Source: Manihot esculenta (taxonomy: Eukaryota; Streptophyta; Magnoliopsida; Malpighiales; Euphorbiaceae). Taken from it: DNA of 64,000 nt. The position numbers and the translations under genes are program-made. The first letter of the stretch is position 1. Every line of letters begins with the position of its first letter. The stretch lies in the NCBI RefSeq assembly GCF_001659605.2, contig NC_035167.2:5126513-5190512 (forward strand). The letters are read 5' to 3'. The notes under the pieces are model-generated. The model did no database searches and was not told where the DNA came from. It was given only the letters and a program-made list of their open reading frames with translations. This document shows positions 1 to 11,494 of this stretch, piece by piece.

Positions 1-1064
1 TTCAGAATCTCCTTTCCCTTCTCTCTTACATTTGCATGTTTTGGCTCCTGCCCCTCAAGTGCTACATGCAAAAACAAAGACCAAGACTCCACCACAGATA
101 AGCCTTCCAAAACATGTGGTGCTATTGTGCCAGATATATCTGCCACCTTTTTAGAGCGAGTGGTTATTAATATCTTACTTCCACTAGAGCCACCCACTAA
201 TAATCTCTTTAAATTCTGCCATGTTTTTCTATTCTCATTCCACACATCATCTAGAACAAGCAGATATTTCTTCCCACAAATAATTTTTTCCAGTCTAGAC
301 TTCAATGCTTCTAACTCAAGATCTTCCGATTTATTCCCTGTTGCAGACTCTAGAATCTTTCCAACAGTCATTTTCACATCAAAAGGTTCTGAAACACACA
401 CCCATATTCTTGGCTCAAATGAATTCTTAATCAATTCATCATTCAATATGATTTGAGCAAGAGTGGTCTTCCCTAATCCTCCAATTCCAACAATTGAGAG
501 GACTGAAACACACTCTTCACCATTGGAAGACAATACAAGTTCTGTAATTGCCTTTTTGTCACCCTCTCTCCCAATAATCACTTCAGGTAAAGAGGACGTA
601 GTTTGATCCCTCCATACAATACTCTCCTGATCAGTACGAACCTCTAAATTAAATTTTCTGTCAGCTTCAATATCAGCTAGCCTCTCCCTAATCGCCTTAA
701 CTTTATGACCCATTTTAAAACCATAAACAAGTTGATTTGAAGATGAAAAGAAGAGACTTACCTCCTTTGTCATTCTATTTCCAGTCATCACTCGGCGCCT
801 TAGAGCTTCTGTGGCGAAGTCATCTACCAAGTCATCAGCATCATAAACAACTTCTTCTAGCCTCTCAAGCCAGCCTTTCACTTGACGGTTAAGTTTCTGC
901 TGCTCCTCGGCATCCAGAAGAACATTGCGAATACTAGAAACTGTGGCCTCAAGTTTCTTAAGCTCACCTTTGACGCCCCACCACAATCCGATCTCATGAA
1001 GGGCTCGAGAACCCAGCTTGGTAATGATATCTCCGACAACATTAGAGAGAACTCCGTCGGCCAT
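1..1064 (-). CDS. CC-NB-LRR (CNL) resistance protein, unit A, N-terminal part (runs off the left edge)
   Basis: Cytoplasmic immune receptor of the Rx-N/CNL class, expected to sense pathogen effectors and switch by ADP/ATP exchange. The minus strand is open from the ATG at 1064 to the window edge. It encodes a coiled-coil domain with the EDVID-like stretch VVYDADDLVDD (about residue 72), then the P-loop GIGGLGKTT, the kinase-2 motif LLVLDDVW and the RNBS-B motif ILITTRS. By eye it is nearly identical to the complete copy at 35211-38294, from which the start was taken. An in-frame upstream ATG at 1172 would add 36 mostly hydrophobic residues. Differences from the other copies cluster near positions 90-110. 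GLPL, RNBS-D, MHD and LRRs lie outside the window, so intactness is unknown. Confidence 0.9.
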   Translation of the reverse strand, partial: MADGVLSNVVGDIITKLGSRALHEIGLWWGVKGELKKLEATVSSIRNVLLDAEEQQKLNRQVKGWLERLEEVVYDADDLVDDFATEALRRRVMTGNRMTKEVSLFFSSSNQLVYGFKMGHKVKAIRERLADIEADRKFNLEVRTDQESIVWRDQTTSSLPEVIIGREGDKKAITELVLSSNGEECVSVLSIVGIGGLGKTTLAQIILNDELIKNSFEPRIWVCVSEPFDVKMTVGKILESATGNKSEDLELEALKSRLEKIICGKKYLLVLDDVWNENRKTWQNLKRLLVGGSSGSKILITTRSKKVADISGTIAPHVLEGLSVVESWSLFLHVALEGQEPKHANVREKGKEIL

Positions 1065-1375
1065 TTTGGGTGTTTTGGTTTGATTGTAAAAGCACGAAAT
1101 GTTGCTGTGAAGAAGAAGATGGTGACAACAAATGACTAATTTAAAGAAAAAAAAAAGTGAAGGAAAAAGCATTCTTCATAATTATCTTCGGTCGGTCAGC
1201 TTTTGCGGGCGCTGGTTTGCTTTAATTTAAAAAGTAAAATATATTAATAAATTTATATATAGAATGAAAGTAAGTTATTTTTTTTTAAATAATTTTATTT
1301 TTTTTATTAAAAAAATAATTTTTATTAAATAAATTTTATGAGTGATTCAAATAGTTAAAAAATATAAAATATGTT
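1065..1375. other. 5' flank of CNL-A
   Basis: AT-rich spacer holding the 5' leader and presumed promoter of CNL-A. It aligns by eye with 25146-25480 and 38295-38660, the flanks of the other two CNL copies. The W-box present in the unit C flank is altered here (GCTGACC instead of GTTGACC). At about 1376 the similarity ends and an LTR remnant begins, so the first four reductase exons expected here have been deleted. Confidence 0.6.
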
Positions 1376-1550
1376 TTTGATGTTACTGAATTTTGGTTAT
1401 TGAAAGGAAAGTATTTTTATATACTTGTGTGATGATGTGTAGAATTATATTAGGTGTAACATAACATATAATAGATTTGTTATGAGTTTTAAGGATTTTA
1501 AATCGATTTGAATTCTAATACTGTAGCGATTCGATTTCTGAATCGTTACG
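1376..1550 (+). mobile_element. 3' remnant of a solo LTR (same insertion as 30201-32320)
   Basis: This stretch matches the last ~180 bp of the solo LTR at 30201-32320, ending CGTTACG where the other copy ends CGTTACA. It is followed directly by GGAAC (1551-1555). GGAAC is also the five bases just left of the LTR at 30201, so both LTRs descend from one insertion made before the unit duplicated. The 5' two kilobases of the LTR are missing here. Confidence 0.7.
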
Positions 1551-1583
1551 GGAACAATGAATTGATTTTATTTTTTGGGTAGC

Positions 1584-2059
1584 AAAAGCTTAAGAGTATT
1601 CTGTTGCATATTATAGATCCATCGATGTAAGAGATGTTGCTTATGCATACATTCAAGCTTTGGAGATTCCTTCAGCTAGTGGCAGATATTGTTTCATTAA
1701 AAGAGATGTCCACTTCTCTGAGGTTCTGAAGATTGTGTCAGCAACATTATCCTACATTGCACCTTCCAAAAAAGTATGGTTTTTTTTTTATATATTTTTG
1801 CATGCTCATGTTGGACCAGCTATATAAATGACTAAGATTTATAATTATTTGGATAATTGAGAAATAGTTGTTTTGAATGATTAATTTGATCATGGAATAT
1901 AATATGAGTTGCAGATGTGGCTCTGGATTGAATTACTTAACAAAGTATGAGGTATCAAAGGAAAAAGCGAAAACTTTGGATATTGACTTCATTCCTTTGG
2001 AGGTTAGTTTCAAGGACACTATTGAAAGCTTGAAAGAGAAGGGTTTCCTCAGCATTTGA
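1584..2059 (+). pseudogene. Reductase A: last two exons of an SDR cinnamoyl-CoA/phenylacetaldehyde reductase-like gene
   Basis: Exon 5 (about 1584-1773) encodes [18 protein letters not shown] and ends at a GTATGG donor. Exon 6 (1915-2059) follows a TTGCAG acceptor, encodes LGI-type C-terminal sequence ([17 protein letters not shown]) and ends with TGA. The family reduces aldehydes or CoA-thioesters with NADPH. The nucleotide-binding and YxxxK catalytic exons are absent, the exon 5 acceptor AG is mutated, an in-frame TAA lies near 1591, and one extra base near 1740 shifts the frame. It is a fragment, best read by comparison with reductase B. Confidence 0.8.
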
Positions 2060-2446
2060 TTTTGGCTGTTGGATAAAAAGCAATGCAAATATTACATTGG
2101 CCTTTCAGGTTCATTGGTTTTAGCTTCCTATTGGTGCAAGATATTATTGCCCTTCAGGATTGTCTTTATTTGAAAAGAGTGGACCAATACAATTTATAAA
2201 ATATATAACAATTTGTACAGAACTGTGTATAAACATTTTACATGTGTCACTTGTTTCACTGGTAGATGAAGTTCATTTCAGGTCTGATTTATGAGGAAGT
2301 TACAATTTTTTTTTTTTTATCTGATTCCATGTCTCATTCCAAAGAATAAGACACAAGAAAAAGAAAATATATAATCCACCAATTCTGATTTCGTTCAGTC
2401 TTTTTAAAGTATATTCAGATTTCATAGCCAATTCATTTTATGTTGT
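2060..2446. other. Downstream spacer of reductase A
   Basis: No coding sequence is seen. It is collinear with 32806-33185 downstream of reductase B (shared stretch beginning TTGGCTGT, then 'cctttcaggttcattgg'), so it is the 3' UTR and spacer of the duplicated unit. Confidence 0.6.
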
Positions 2447-2467
2447 ATCTGATTCAGGGTATTAAAT

Positions 2468-2640
2468 AACGGCCGTTACGTAACGTAACGGCCGTTATGT
2501 AACGGTATCAAGGGGGGTCGTTACCCGTTAGGCCGTTACCCAACGGCCCCCTTGAATTGCATCCGTTACGGCCGTTACGTAACGGTAACGGCCGTTACCG
2601 ACAGTGATGTAACGGTAACGGCCGTTACTTTATCCCAACA
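2468..2640. repeat. hAT 5' subterminal repeats
   Basis: Dense direct and inverted copies of TAACGGCCGTTAC and CCGTTACG, many palindromic. A shorter matching set lies at the other end (11400-11465: GGCCGTTACC, GTTACGGC). In hAT elements such subterminal repeats are transposase binding sites; that role is inferred here. Confidence 0.75.
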
Positions 2641-2896
2641 CAAACTTCAGATTACAGAGAATATATTCAAAAACCAGCTATGCATTGAATTTGACCACTT
2701 TTGTCCCTCTTCTCCAGCAAGCACAGCAGACAACCTCATTTTGCAACTAAAATTTCCAACTTTCTTTTCCTTTTCTCTCAAATATCTCAATCTCAAGCTT
2801 CTCTAAACATTTCTCATTTACAATTACAAGCTTCAATCTACCATTAACTACTTCATTTCAAGATAATTTCTTTTAAAAAGTGACTTAATATTTCTA

Positions 2897-3405
2897 TGTA
2901 TTTTTACTTTCAAAGTTGCTGTATTTTTTTTTTTAATTTTTGTAGATTAAATTTGTAGTTTTGAGTTAAAAATATATTTTGAGCTATTAATTTGTCCGAT
3001 CTATAAAAATTGTATGGTTTTTGTTAGTTTAGACTATTTTTCAGAAATCATTATGAAATTAAACTAATTTTAGTTGCTGTATTTTTTTTGTTTCATTTTT
3101 GTGGATTAAAGTGTTAGATTTGAGTTAAATTAATAGTGTATTTTTACTTTCAGAATTTTAGAGGAATCAGAGCTGCTGTATTTTTTTTTTTAACTTTTGT
3201 AGATTAAATTTGTAGTTTTGAGTTAAAAATATACTTTGAGGCTATTAATTTGTTAGATCTATAAATTGTATGGTTTTTGTTAGTTTAGTTTAGACTATTT
3301 TTCAGAAATTATTATGAAATTAAATTATTTTTAGTTGCTGTATTTATTTTTTTTTAATTTTTGTGGATTAAAGTGTTAGTTTTGAGTTAAATTAATAGTG
3401 ATAGA
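2897..3405. repeat. Diverged ~245-bp tandem duplication in the hAT 5' region
   Basis: Two tandem copies, starting near 2897 and 3139, share GTATTTTTACTTTC, a T-run, AGATTAAATTTGTAGTTTTG, then 'gtatggtttttgttagttt'. They differ by scattered substitutions and T-run lengths. This lies upstream of the transposase reading frame and is non-coding. Confidence 0.7.
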
Positions 3406-3634
3406 ATAAGACTTGTAGTTTGACAATTAAAATTTCATATTTATATAATTTGTGTTAAATAGAAATTAATATATGTAGTTAGGTTAAAATTAAAATATTA
3501 GTTATGAAAAAAATATTCGCCTTCCATGTATTTGACATTTGATATCTTTTAAATTTTATGAACAATTATTAAATATTTGTATTAAAATGCCTCATGGAAG
3601 TGGTTCTGGTTCTACTCAAGGGGTGGTAAACTAA

Positions 3635-6126
3635 GTGATGATATTGGGTGGAAGTTTGCAACACCTACAGGGAAAAAAAGGAGAACTGATTTGTAATTTA
3701 TGTGGGAGAAAAGTCACAGATGGAATAACAAGATTGAAGTTGCACTTGGCTAACATACCTGGTCAAATTGCAGGTTGTGAGAAAGTTTCTTCCAAAGTTA
3801 AGAAGGATATGGCCGCTGTCCTGAAAGAATACCAATTAGCTAAAAAGGATAAAGAAAAAAGAGAAAGAGAATTAGAAGAAGAAATTATGAATATAAATAG
3901 AATCGAAGATGATGAAGAGGAGGAGGAGGAAGAGGATATCGAAATGGAAATAGCGAGACGGGCGAGCATGAGACAGTTGGAAGAAGATGAATTTAAAAGG
4001 AGAACTGGATCTAGATTTGATGTTGGTGGTAGTAGCAGACAAGTGTTGGGTCGTTCTGCTACTACACGTGAGGGAGGTAGAGAAACACAAAAATATGCAG
4101 AAGTATCTACACCGGCATCTCGGTTGGCTGCCACAGAAATTGAGATAGAGAGAAGCAGAGCTCAACAAAAGCAGCCAAAATAAAAAACTAAATGGTTGAA
4201 GACACAGAAGGAGAAAATGTTGTAAGCATTTGGAAATTTTATTATACATAATAGGCTTTCCTTCAGTATTGTTGAGTCACCGTGAACAAAGCCACTTTTA
4301 AGAACAGCAGCAGAAATCGGGGCTAATGTATCTCCACCTACTGCTTATGAAATAGCAAAAATTTATCTAAAAAATGAGTACAATGAGATGAAAAAATATA
4401 TAGCCTCATTTGATGGAATATGGAAGGAGAGGGGAGTTACTATAATGTGTGATGGTTAGAGTGGGCCAACACGTATGAGTATAGTAAATTTCCATGTCTA
4501 TTCAAACAGAGGAACAGTGTTCCACAAGTCTATTGATGCATCCAATGTGGAATATAAAGATGGAGAACACTATTTTAAAATTATGAAAGAAGTAGTGGAA
4601 GAAATAGGGCCTAAAAAAGTTGTCCAAGTGGTAATGGACAACGAAGCTGCCATTAAATTAGGAGGGAAGAAACTGAAGGAGAAATTCCCTAATCTATATT
4701 GGACTGCTTATAGTGCTCATTGTATTGATTTGATTTTGGAAGATATTGGAAAGAAGAAGAGTGTGAAAAAAATAATTGACCAAGCCAAGGTAATTACTCA
4801 ATTTATTTATAATCATAATTGGGTAGTCAATTATATGAAGAAATTCACGGACAATAGAGATATTATTCGACCTGGCATCACTAGATTTGCCACAAACTTT
4901 ATTGCTTTAGAGTCTATTGTCCGTTATAGGGTGAGGCTAAGGAATATGTTCGAATCGGAGCAATGGATGATGAGTAAATATGGACAAGCAACAAGTGGTC
5001 CAGCGCATGAAGTCAAGAAAATTGTGCTTGGCTTAGGCAGCGAAGGAAGAAACTTTTGGGAGAAGGCACAACAAATAATGAAAGTTCAAGAACCTCTCTT
5101 GAAGGTTTTAAGATTATTTGGTGGGGATGACAAGCTAACAATGAGATTTATATATGAGGCAATGGAGCGAGCGAAGTTGGCTATTCAAAAAAATTCTAGA
5201 AGCTATTTGGAATATTGGAGAATAATTGATCATAGATAAAATTTTCAATTGCATCATGACTTACATGCCGCTGGTAAGAACATTGTATTATAATTTGATA
5301 GTTTAGAAAATTAAATTGTTAAATTAAGAGATAACTTATTATCTATCTTCATATTTTATTTTGCAGGATATTTTCTAAATCCTTAATATCAATATGGCCC
5401 ATATGATATTGGAAATGATAATGAGATCGTCTCAAAAATGTGATTCAACATCTAGAGGGGGATTTAGTAAATCAAGGAAAAACATTAAATAAAGTAAGTA
5501 ACAACTAACAAGCTAATTCTTAATTGTTACTATGTTAGTGTAGTTGAAGGCTTGAAGCTTGAATTGTTGCTTTTGAACTTGAAGTTAACTTACTGGAATT
5601 TGGAACATGTAGACCCTACTTTTTCGGGACAAAATAGAGAGTTTTGGAACAGTTTTGGCACAAAAGGCAATTAAGTTCACTAATCCAGGTACTAAGTTTA
5701 TAAAATAAGTATAAATTATTTTTGTTCATTCATTTATATACAGCTAAGTTCATTAAAATAATAAAAACTTAAAATATTTTACAGCTGAGTGGTGGATTAA
5801 TTATAGAGAAAGTGCTCCTGAGTTGAGAAAAATCGCTATTAAAATACTGAGCCAAACAACTTCAGCTTCAAACTGCGAGAGAAATTGGAGCACATTTTCT
5901 CACATTCACACAAAGACAAGAAACAGATTGAAGTATAAAAAATTACATGCACTTGTCTTTGTGCACTACAACATGAGGCTGAAAATCAGAAATGTGATAA
6001 GAAAAAGCCAACAGGAGTTAGACAGGAGCTACGATCCAATTAATTTGGATTATATTTTTAAAGAAGATGATCCGTTAAACTCTTGGTTGGAGGAAAGAGA
6101 ATCTCCATTGTTTGATGGGCAACCAA
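3635..6126 (+). pseudogene. hAT transposase, 5' and central part
   Basis: Three pieces in order. The first (3635-4183) has a BED-type zinc finger (CNLCGRKV...RLKLHL) followed by an acidic/charged linker. The second (4475-5239) is the DUF659/RNase H-like core with VVMDNEAAIK and SAHCIDLILEDI. The third (5823-6126) is the C-terminal hAT dimerisation region (SASNCERNWSTFSHIHTK). The frame is broken by stops. One is a TAG at about 4457 where the family normally has Trp in the CDGW motif; others lie between 5239 and 5822. The reading frame at 6126 continues across the solo LTR to 10500. The gene is no longer functional. Confidence 0.9.
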
Positions 6127-6976
6127 TGTAACAGCCCGAAAACCGGTACCCCTTTGTAACGGCTCCAAACTGCTCGGCGCTAGGATCCAGATCGGCTTAA
6201 GGCCGCGGGACCCGTAGCAAGCCTGCTAAACTCTCTAAACATCTGGTATAATCCCATACATGATCAACCTATTACTTTTCAGGCTTAACCTGAGCAAGAT
6301 CTGTAACTGAAAACTTGTCTTTTCTCTTTACCAAGCTTAACTCGTGCATGCACTTACTACTAACTTAACCCCACTCTGGAGTCTACAAGGGCTGCTCCAA
6401 TGGAGTAACATCTCATTCATTAAGCTTGGTTACCATGAAAACGTCTTGAAAACATTTCAAGCAAAATGAAAACATTTATCTTAAAAAACTCATGATCATG
6501 TACCACATGAAGGGATTAACCAACACTAGGCAAAGCACATCTCTAAACCTTATCTCATATACCTTTCTTAACTTTACTCTATCACTTTACCACATATTCT
6601 TTCCATTCATAACCTTTATATACATCATGTCCTTACATCATGTCCACAACTGCACTATATAAGCATATAAAACATAACATCACTTAATCTTTATATCAAT
6701 CTTGCATAACATATACATGCCACTCAAACAACACTAAGCTATACTATTACATCCAAAACACTAGCCACAACATAACTCTTGACTCTGCCACCTCTGACTT
6801 CCCATAGCTCACTCTGATCAAACTCTGGCCCTGCAACACTGGGGTTAAGGGAAAGGGATGAGCTACTAGAGCCCAGTGAGTAGAAACCATAAAACAGTTC
6901 ATTCATTCATTACATGCTCTCGTGCAATGCGTCACAGCACAAACATATCATATCTCGGATTAGACATGACCCCAGA

Positions 6977-8961
6977 CACTACAAAAATCTGTTGGAATAG
7001 TAACGGATATTAGTAACGGATTTAAATCCGTTATAATTTTATAACGGATTAGTAACGAATTTTATATTCTGTTACTAATTTTTATTATTTAGTAACGGAT
7101 TGACAATCCATTACTAAATCTGTTACTTAATAAAATTATTTATAAATTTAATAACGGATTTTGAGATCCGTTATAAATCTATTACTAAATTAGCTAAAAG
7201 TTAGTAACGGATCTCAATCCGTTAATAAATTTGTTACTAAATCGGTTACTAAATAAATAAATTAAATAAATAAAATAGTAACGGATTTAATAACGGAATG
7301 TTGTAACGGATTTAATCTGTTACTATTTTTTTAATAAAAAAATTAATTTTTTATTTTTTAAAATTTCAAATTTTCTTTTTAAGTTAGTAACGGATATAAT
7401 CTGTCACTAAATCCGTTACTGATACGAAAATTAGTAACAAATTCTATAATCCGTTACTAAATTTTAGAAAATAAAATACCGCGCTTTTATTTTAAATTCC
7501 TGCATTTTTATTTCTAATTTAGTAACGGAAAAAATCTGTTACTGAGTTCATTACTAATTTAAAATTAGTAACGGATTAAGAAATCCGTTACTAAAATTTG
7601 AAGAATAATACCGCCTTTTTATTTTAGTTCGCCCGCATTTTTTTTTTAAATTTAGTAACGGATTTAATCCGTTACTAAATCCGTTACTAATTCGCGTATT
7701 TATACACTCACCCATTTTATCTCCCTTCACTTATTCATTTTCTTTCTCCCCATTTTATTTCCCTTCATTTCATTCATCTTCTTTCTCCTCTTCTCTCATC
7801 ATTTCTTCATTTCTCCCTTATCTTATTTTTTTCTTAATTATTAACTCCATTTTTTTTTCATTTTCTTTCATTTCCTTCAATTTTCTCTTTAATTTTCTTT
7901 CATTTCCTTCAATTTTCTCTTCAATATTCTTTCATTATTGATCTTCCTTTTATCACTTGATTTTTGTTTTATTTTCTCTCATATTTTTTCTTTCATTTTT
8001 TTCTATTTTCTTTCATTTTCTTCTATTTTCTTTCATTTTCTCTTCCACTTTCTATCATTTTCCCTTCCTTTTTCTTTCATTATTCATTCATTTATTTTCT
8101 TTTCTCTCATATATATACTCTAACCTTTTTTTTACATTCTTTTGTATATCTTCATTTTCTCTTTATTTTTCTTCATTTTTTCTTCATCTTTCTCTCATTT
8201 TCTTTCTTTTTTCTATTTTTTCTTCCTTTTTTCTCATTTTCTTTAATTTTCCCTTTTTTCTTATTTGCTCTTCATTTTTATCATTATTTTCTTTTATTTT
8301 CTTTCTTTTGTTATTTTCTCTTTTATATCTCATTTTTTTTTCTATTCTCTCACATTTTTTCTTTTTTAAATTTTCTCATGTAATTTTATAATAATTTTCT
8401 CATAAAATTAATAAAATTTAAAATATTAAAGTTAATATTTAATATAAAATACAATGAAAAAATTAATAGTTTACCATAATTAAATTATTATCTAATGTAA
8501 AATATAATGAAATAAATTAATTCCATTTAAAAAAAATGAAATAAATTAATAATTTAATATAATTTTTAAAATATTTTTTAAAATTAACAATAGATTTAAT
8601 AACGAAATATAAATTTAATATATTTTTTTTATTTTTTATTTTATCAAATTAGTAACGGATTAGTAACGGATTTCTATCCGTTACTAAATTTAGTAACGGA
8701 TGCAATTTATTTATATATTTTTAATTTTTATTAAATTAGTAACGGATTTGAAATCCGTTACTAAATTTCATTACAAATCCGTTACTAAATTCGTTACTAA
8801 ATTAGTAACAGATTGCTAATCGGTTACTATTGCATTAGCAACGAGGTTCATAGTAACGGATGTAAATACGTTACTAATCTGTTACTAAACTGGTTAGTAA
8901 CGGATTTTTCATTGATTAGTAACGGAAAAATCCGTTACTAATCCGGAAAAATCTTATAGTG
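6977..8961. mobile_element. Non-autonomous CACTA element nested in the solo LTR
   Basis: Begins CACTACAAAAATC at 6977 and ends with the inverted CTTATAGTG at 8961. It is flanked by the 3-bp TSD AGA (6974-6976 and 8962-8964), which is diagnostic for CACTA/En-Spm elements. Both ends carry many direct and inverted copies of TAGTAACGGATT / AATCCGTTACTA, the expected subterminal transposase sites. No transposase reading frame is seen, so the 1985-bp element must depend on a partner for movement. Confidence 0.92.
7700..8390. repeat. Pyrimidine-rich tract inside the CACTA element
   Basis: About 690 bp made almost wholly of C and T on the plus strand, built from TTTTCTTTCATT-like short repeats. Long open frames appear in all three plus frames here only because such a tract contains few stop codons. 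No protein domain is visible. Confidence 0.8.
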
Positions 8962-9439
8962 AGAACTCCCTCTGTCGGTGACCGGCCCCTAAGGAACATC
9001 TCGGTCACTACATGTACTAGAGCCCGGCCCCTACTACGGAGCTCCCAAAGGTCTTATCTAGACATAACAGGTCGCGGGCTACTGGGATCGCCTTGGTCCA
9101 TCCCATCAACAGTAAAATAGTGCAATGCAACATAGTCGTGATCTCTAATGCAATACAACCTGGTATCACATGGCATTCATGATGCGTGTCTCATGCTCAT
9201 ACTGTCATTTCCTTTAAATATTAACTTTAAAACATGCATAGTTAGTTCTACTCACCTGAAGCCTCTGCTCAGCTAACTCTGGGCCTACTCTAACACTGGA
9301 GCTAAACACCTCGCCTCAGGTCCGATCCTACACAGGTGGTCTCACATGAGGTGCCAAACAACTCTAAAACATCTCCCCAAAACCCCTCTAAAGCATCATA
9401 AGCATGCATGGAAAAACATGCAAAGGAAGGCAAAACAGG

Positions 9440-10305
9440 GCACCTTCGGCGGCACTTTCGGCGGCCGAAAGTCTCCTCCAGAGACGAAACTCGGGTAGGT
9501 TCGGCGGCACCTTCGGCGGCCGAATGTGCATGACAGATCCGAAAGTCCAACTTCCGGAGGCAAGGTTAGGCAGCCGAAACCACCTCCTCAAGGGTTCGGC
9601 GGCCGAAACTCCTTTCGGCGGCCGAACCTGAGTTCCTCTAGAACTCAAATTCATGCACCAACACACCTCCCTAAGCCTTCCTAACTCTCTTAACATGCAT
9701 ACAACCTCTTAAAACCATGCATAAACCTCTAAACATGCATAAAGGAGCCTAAAACAACCTTAAACTCTAACACTTAACAACATATAACACATAAACACAT
9801 ACATAGGCATAAAGGGCTATAAAACCCTCCCATGCAAAACCATGCAACACATGCTTCAAAACCCCCAAAACTCTCCATAAAACTTGCTTAAAACATCATA
9901 AAACATAAGGATCAACACTTACCTCTTGAAGAACTAGAGTTGGTGTGATCCTAGCTTCAAAACGTGGAGATACCAAGCTTCTAAAGCTTCAAACTCCAAA
10001 ACCTTGCTCAAAGCTCACAACTCTTCAAAACAAGGATAAAAGTCATGAAAACCTTGAAAGAACTTGTAAAAAACCATGAAATCATACCAAGGAGGACATG
10101 AGCTCACCTTGGGTGGGAAGAGGAAGAAAACTCACCTCTTGAACCGACCTAAGTGGCTTATATAGGTGGCTTGGTCAACCACTTTCGGCAGCCAAACATG
10201 CAGGCAAAACCTTCCTACGTTCAGAAGCCGAACATGGCTTTCGGAAGCCAAAACCATGCAACCTTCGGCGGCCGAACTTTACCTTCGGCGGCCGAACCTG
10301 CATTT
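9440..10305. repeat. LTR palindrome repeats (TTCGGCGGCCGAA) in two clusters
   Basis: Clusters at about 9446-9632 and 10185-10302 contain repeated TTCGGCGGCCGAA palindromes and degenerate forms (TTCGGCAGCC, TTCGGAAGCC). A related motif, TTCGGCCACCGAA, is repeated in the LTR at 30359-30490. In both LTRs the motif lies near the TATA box, so it may be a promoter element of this LTR family. Confidence 0.7.
10154..10163 (-). promoter_or_regulatory. TATA box of the solo LTR promoter
   Basis: On the minus strand CCACCTATATAAGCC places a TATATAA box just downstream of the palindrome cluster. The sister LTR has CCACCTATAAAAGG at 30499-30512 in the same setting. The match in position and context supports a shared LTR promoter; activity is not known. 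Confidence 0.5.
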
Positions 10306-10499
10306 TGCCTCCTTGACCTTTTCTCTCAAAACTCAAAACCTTTTAACTTAAAACCATCAAAACCCTTAAAACCTTTTTGAAAACCTTTTAGAAAACCTTT
10401 ATTTTACCCTTGCTTAACCCTTGACAAAGGGTCCGACATCCGAGATTCCACCGGACGGTAGGAATTCCGATGCCTGAACGAGCCGGGTATTACAACCAA

Positions 10500-11143
10500 A
10501 TCCATGGTTAGATGATGAAGAGGCGGGTAATGCTCCATCACAGTCTGAATCTGCCACTCAAACTCAAGGACAACAAGGTGCTGCTGGTGATGATGATTCT
10601 TTTATTTTATCCAGCTCTAGTAGTGATGATGATGGTGGTGGTGGTGATCAAGGTGGAGGAGGAACCACAGTTGAAGGAGGTGGTAGTCGTAGTTCACAAG
10701 ATCCACCTAGTCAAAGACAAAGTGGAATTAGAATTGCTTCTGAACCATCTCCGATGCGTACATATCAAAGATCACAAGGCTCTCATAGTTCTGGTACTGG
10801 TGGTGCTGAAACATCCCAAACAAGAGGTAAGGATGTTGCATATGAGGAGGAGGGGTCAATTGATTCATTAAATTATGAATACAATGCTGGCACATATAAT
10901 CCAAATTTTATGTATGGTGGTGGACGTGGACCTGGTGGTAGCTCATCATCTGAAGATACTTCATCAAATTATGGGTTCCATGGCCAATTTAGAGGGGTGC
11001 CATATCCAACAAATTATCCTCCTGCATATTCATATTACCCCTTATCAAGAGCAGAGTCAGCTTTATCATACCCTCAACCAACTTATGGTGATCCTAATGA
11101 TATTATGGGTGGTGGTTCTTTATTTAGTTTTGATCCACAATAA
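10500..11143 (+). pseudogene. hAT transposase, 3' end
   Basis: Continues the transposase frame interrupted at 6126. In the same frame it reads NPWLDDEEAGNAPSQ, then a low-complexity Ser/Gly/Asp-rich tail ending GGSLFSFDPQ and a TAA stop. Glycine- and serine-rich tails follow the dimerisation domain in several plant hAT proteins. This part is itself open; the gene is broken upstream. Confidence 0.85.
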
Positions 11144-11494
11144 TACTATCAACATCAGCAGCATCACCTTAATGATCAAAGCTCAGAGAGCCAAAGTCAA
11201 GACCAACAAGAACCTGCACAATGTTCTTTTTGGTGGTAGTGAGGTTGGTAATTTCCTATTTGGTATTTAATTTAAGCTAAATAGTATACATTTGATATAT
11301 TTATGTTTATTATATATTTGTATATATTGTTCTGAATTAAATCTATTGATATCATATCATTTTATGAACTTTGCAAATTGATTTGAAAAATTTGCGTAGC
11401 GCCAGGCCGTTACCATTATGTTACGGCTGTTACAGACCTATTTCCGTTACCCGCGACCGCGGCCGCGATCACCATTTAAAACCATGATCTGATT

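Larger units (their letters stand above)
6127..10494 (-). mobile_element. Solo LTR (gypsy-like family) inserted in the hAT transposase gene
   Basis: A TG...CA bounded segment (TGTAACAGCCC at 6127, GGGTATTACA ending at 10494) flanked by a 5-bp TSD ACCAA (6122-6126 and 10495-10499). The transposase frame resumes right after it. No internal coding region or second LTR is present, so this is a recombination-derived solo LTR. The minus-strand start (TGTAATACCCGG) resembles the LTR at 30201 (TGTAATATCCGG), and both have a TATA box after a CCACCTATA motif, so the two belong to one family and this copy points left. It is 4368 bp, or about 2.4 kb without the CACTA element inside it. Confidence 0.88.
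2455..11486 (+). mobile_element. hAT DNA transposon (near complete, carries nested insertions)
   Basis: Ends are defined by imperfect terminal inverted repeats: CAGGGTATTAAAT at 2455 and, reversed, CATGGTTTTAAAT ending at 11486 (11 of 13 match). The flanks are an 8-bp target-site duplication ATCTGATT (2447-2454 and 11487-11494), the hallmark size for hAT. The paralogous site at about 33184-33191 is empty and has a single ATCTGATT. The element holds a broken hAT transposase gene. It is 9032 bp as found, or about 4.66 kb once the nested solo LTR and its TSD copy are removed. Both ends are rich in GGCCGTTAC subterminal motifs. Confidence 0.93.

Noticed and set aside
127..456. A plus-strand frame of 109 codons, repeated at 24208 and 37357 in the other CNL copies.
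   Set aside because: It is antisense to the NB-ARC exon, and its conservation follows from conservation of the CNL. No domain is visible.
7938..8391. Three overlapping plus-strand frames rich in Phe, Leu and Ser.
   Set aside because: They come from a pyrimidine-only tract in the CACTA element where stops are rare in all frames.
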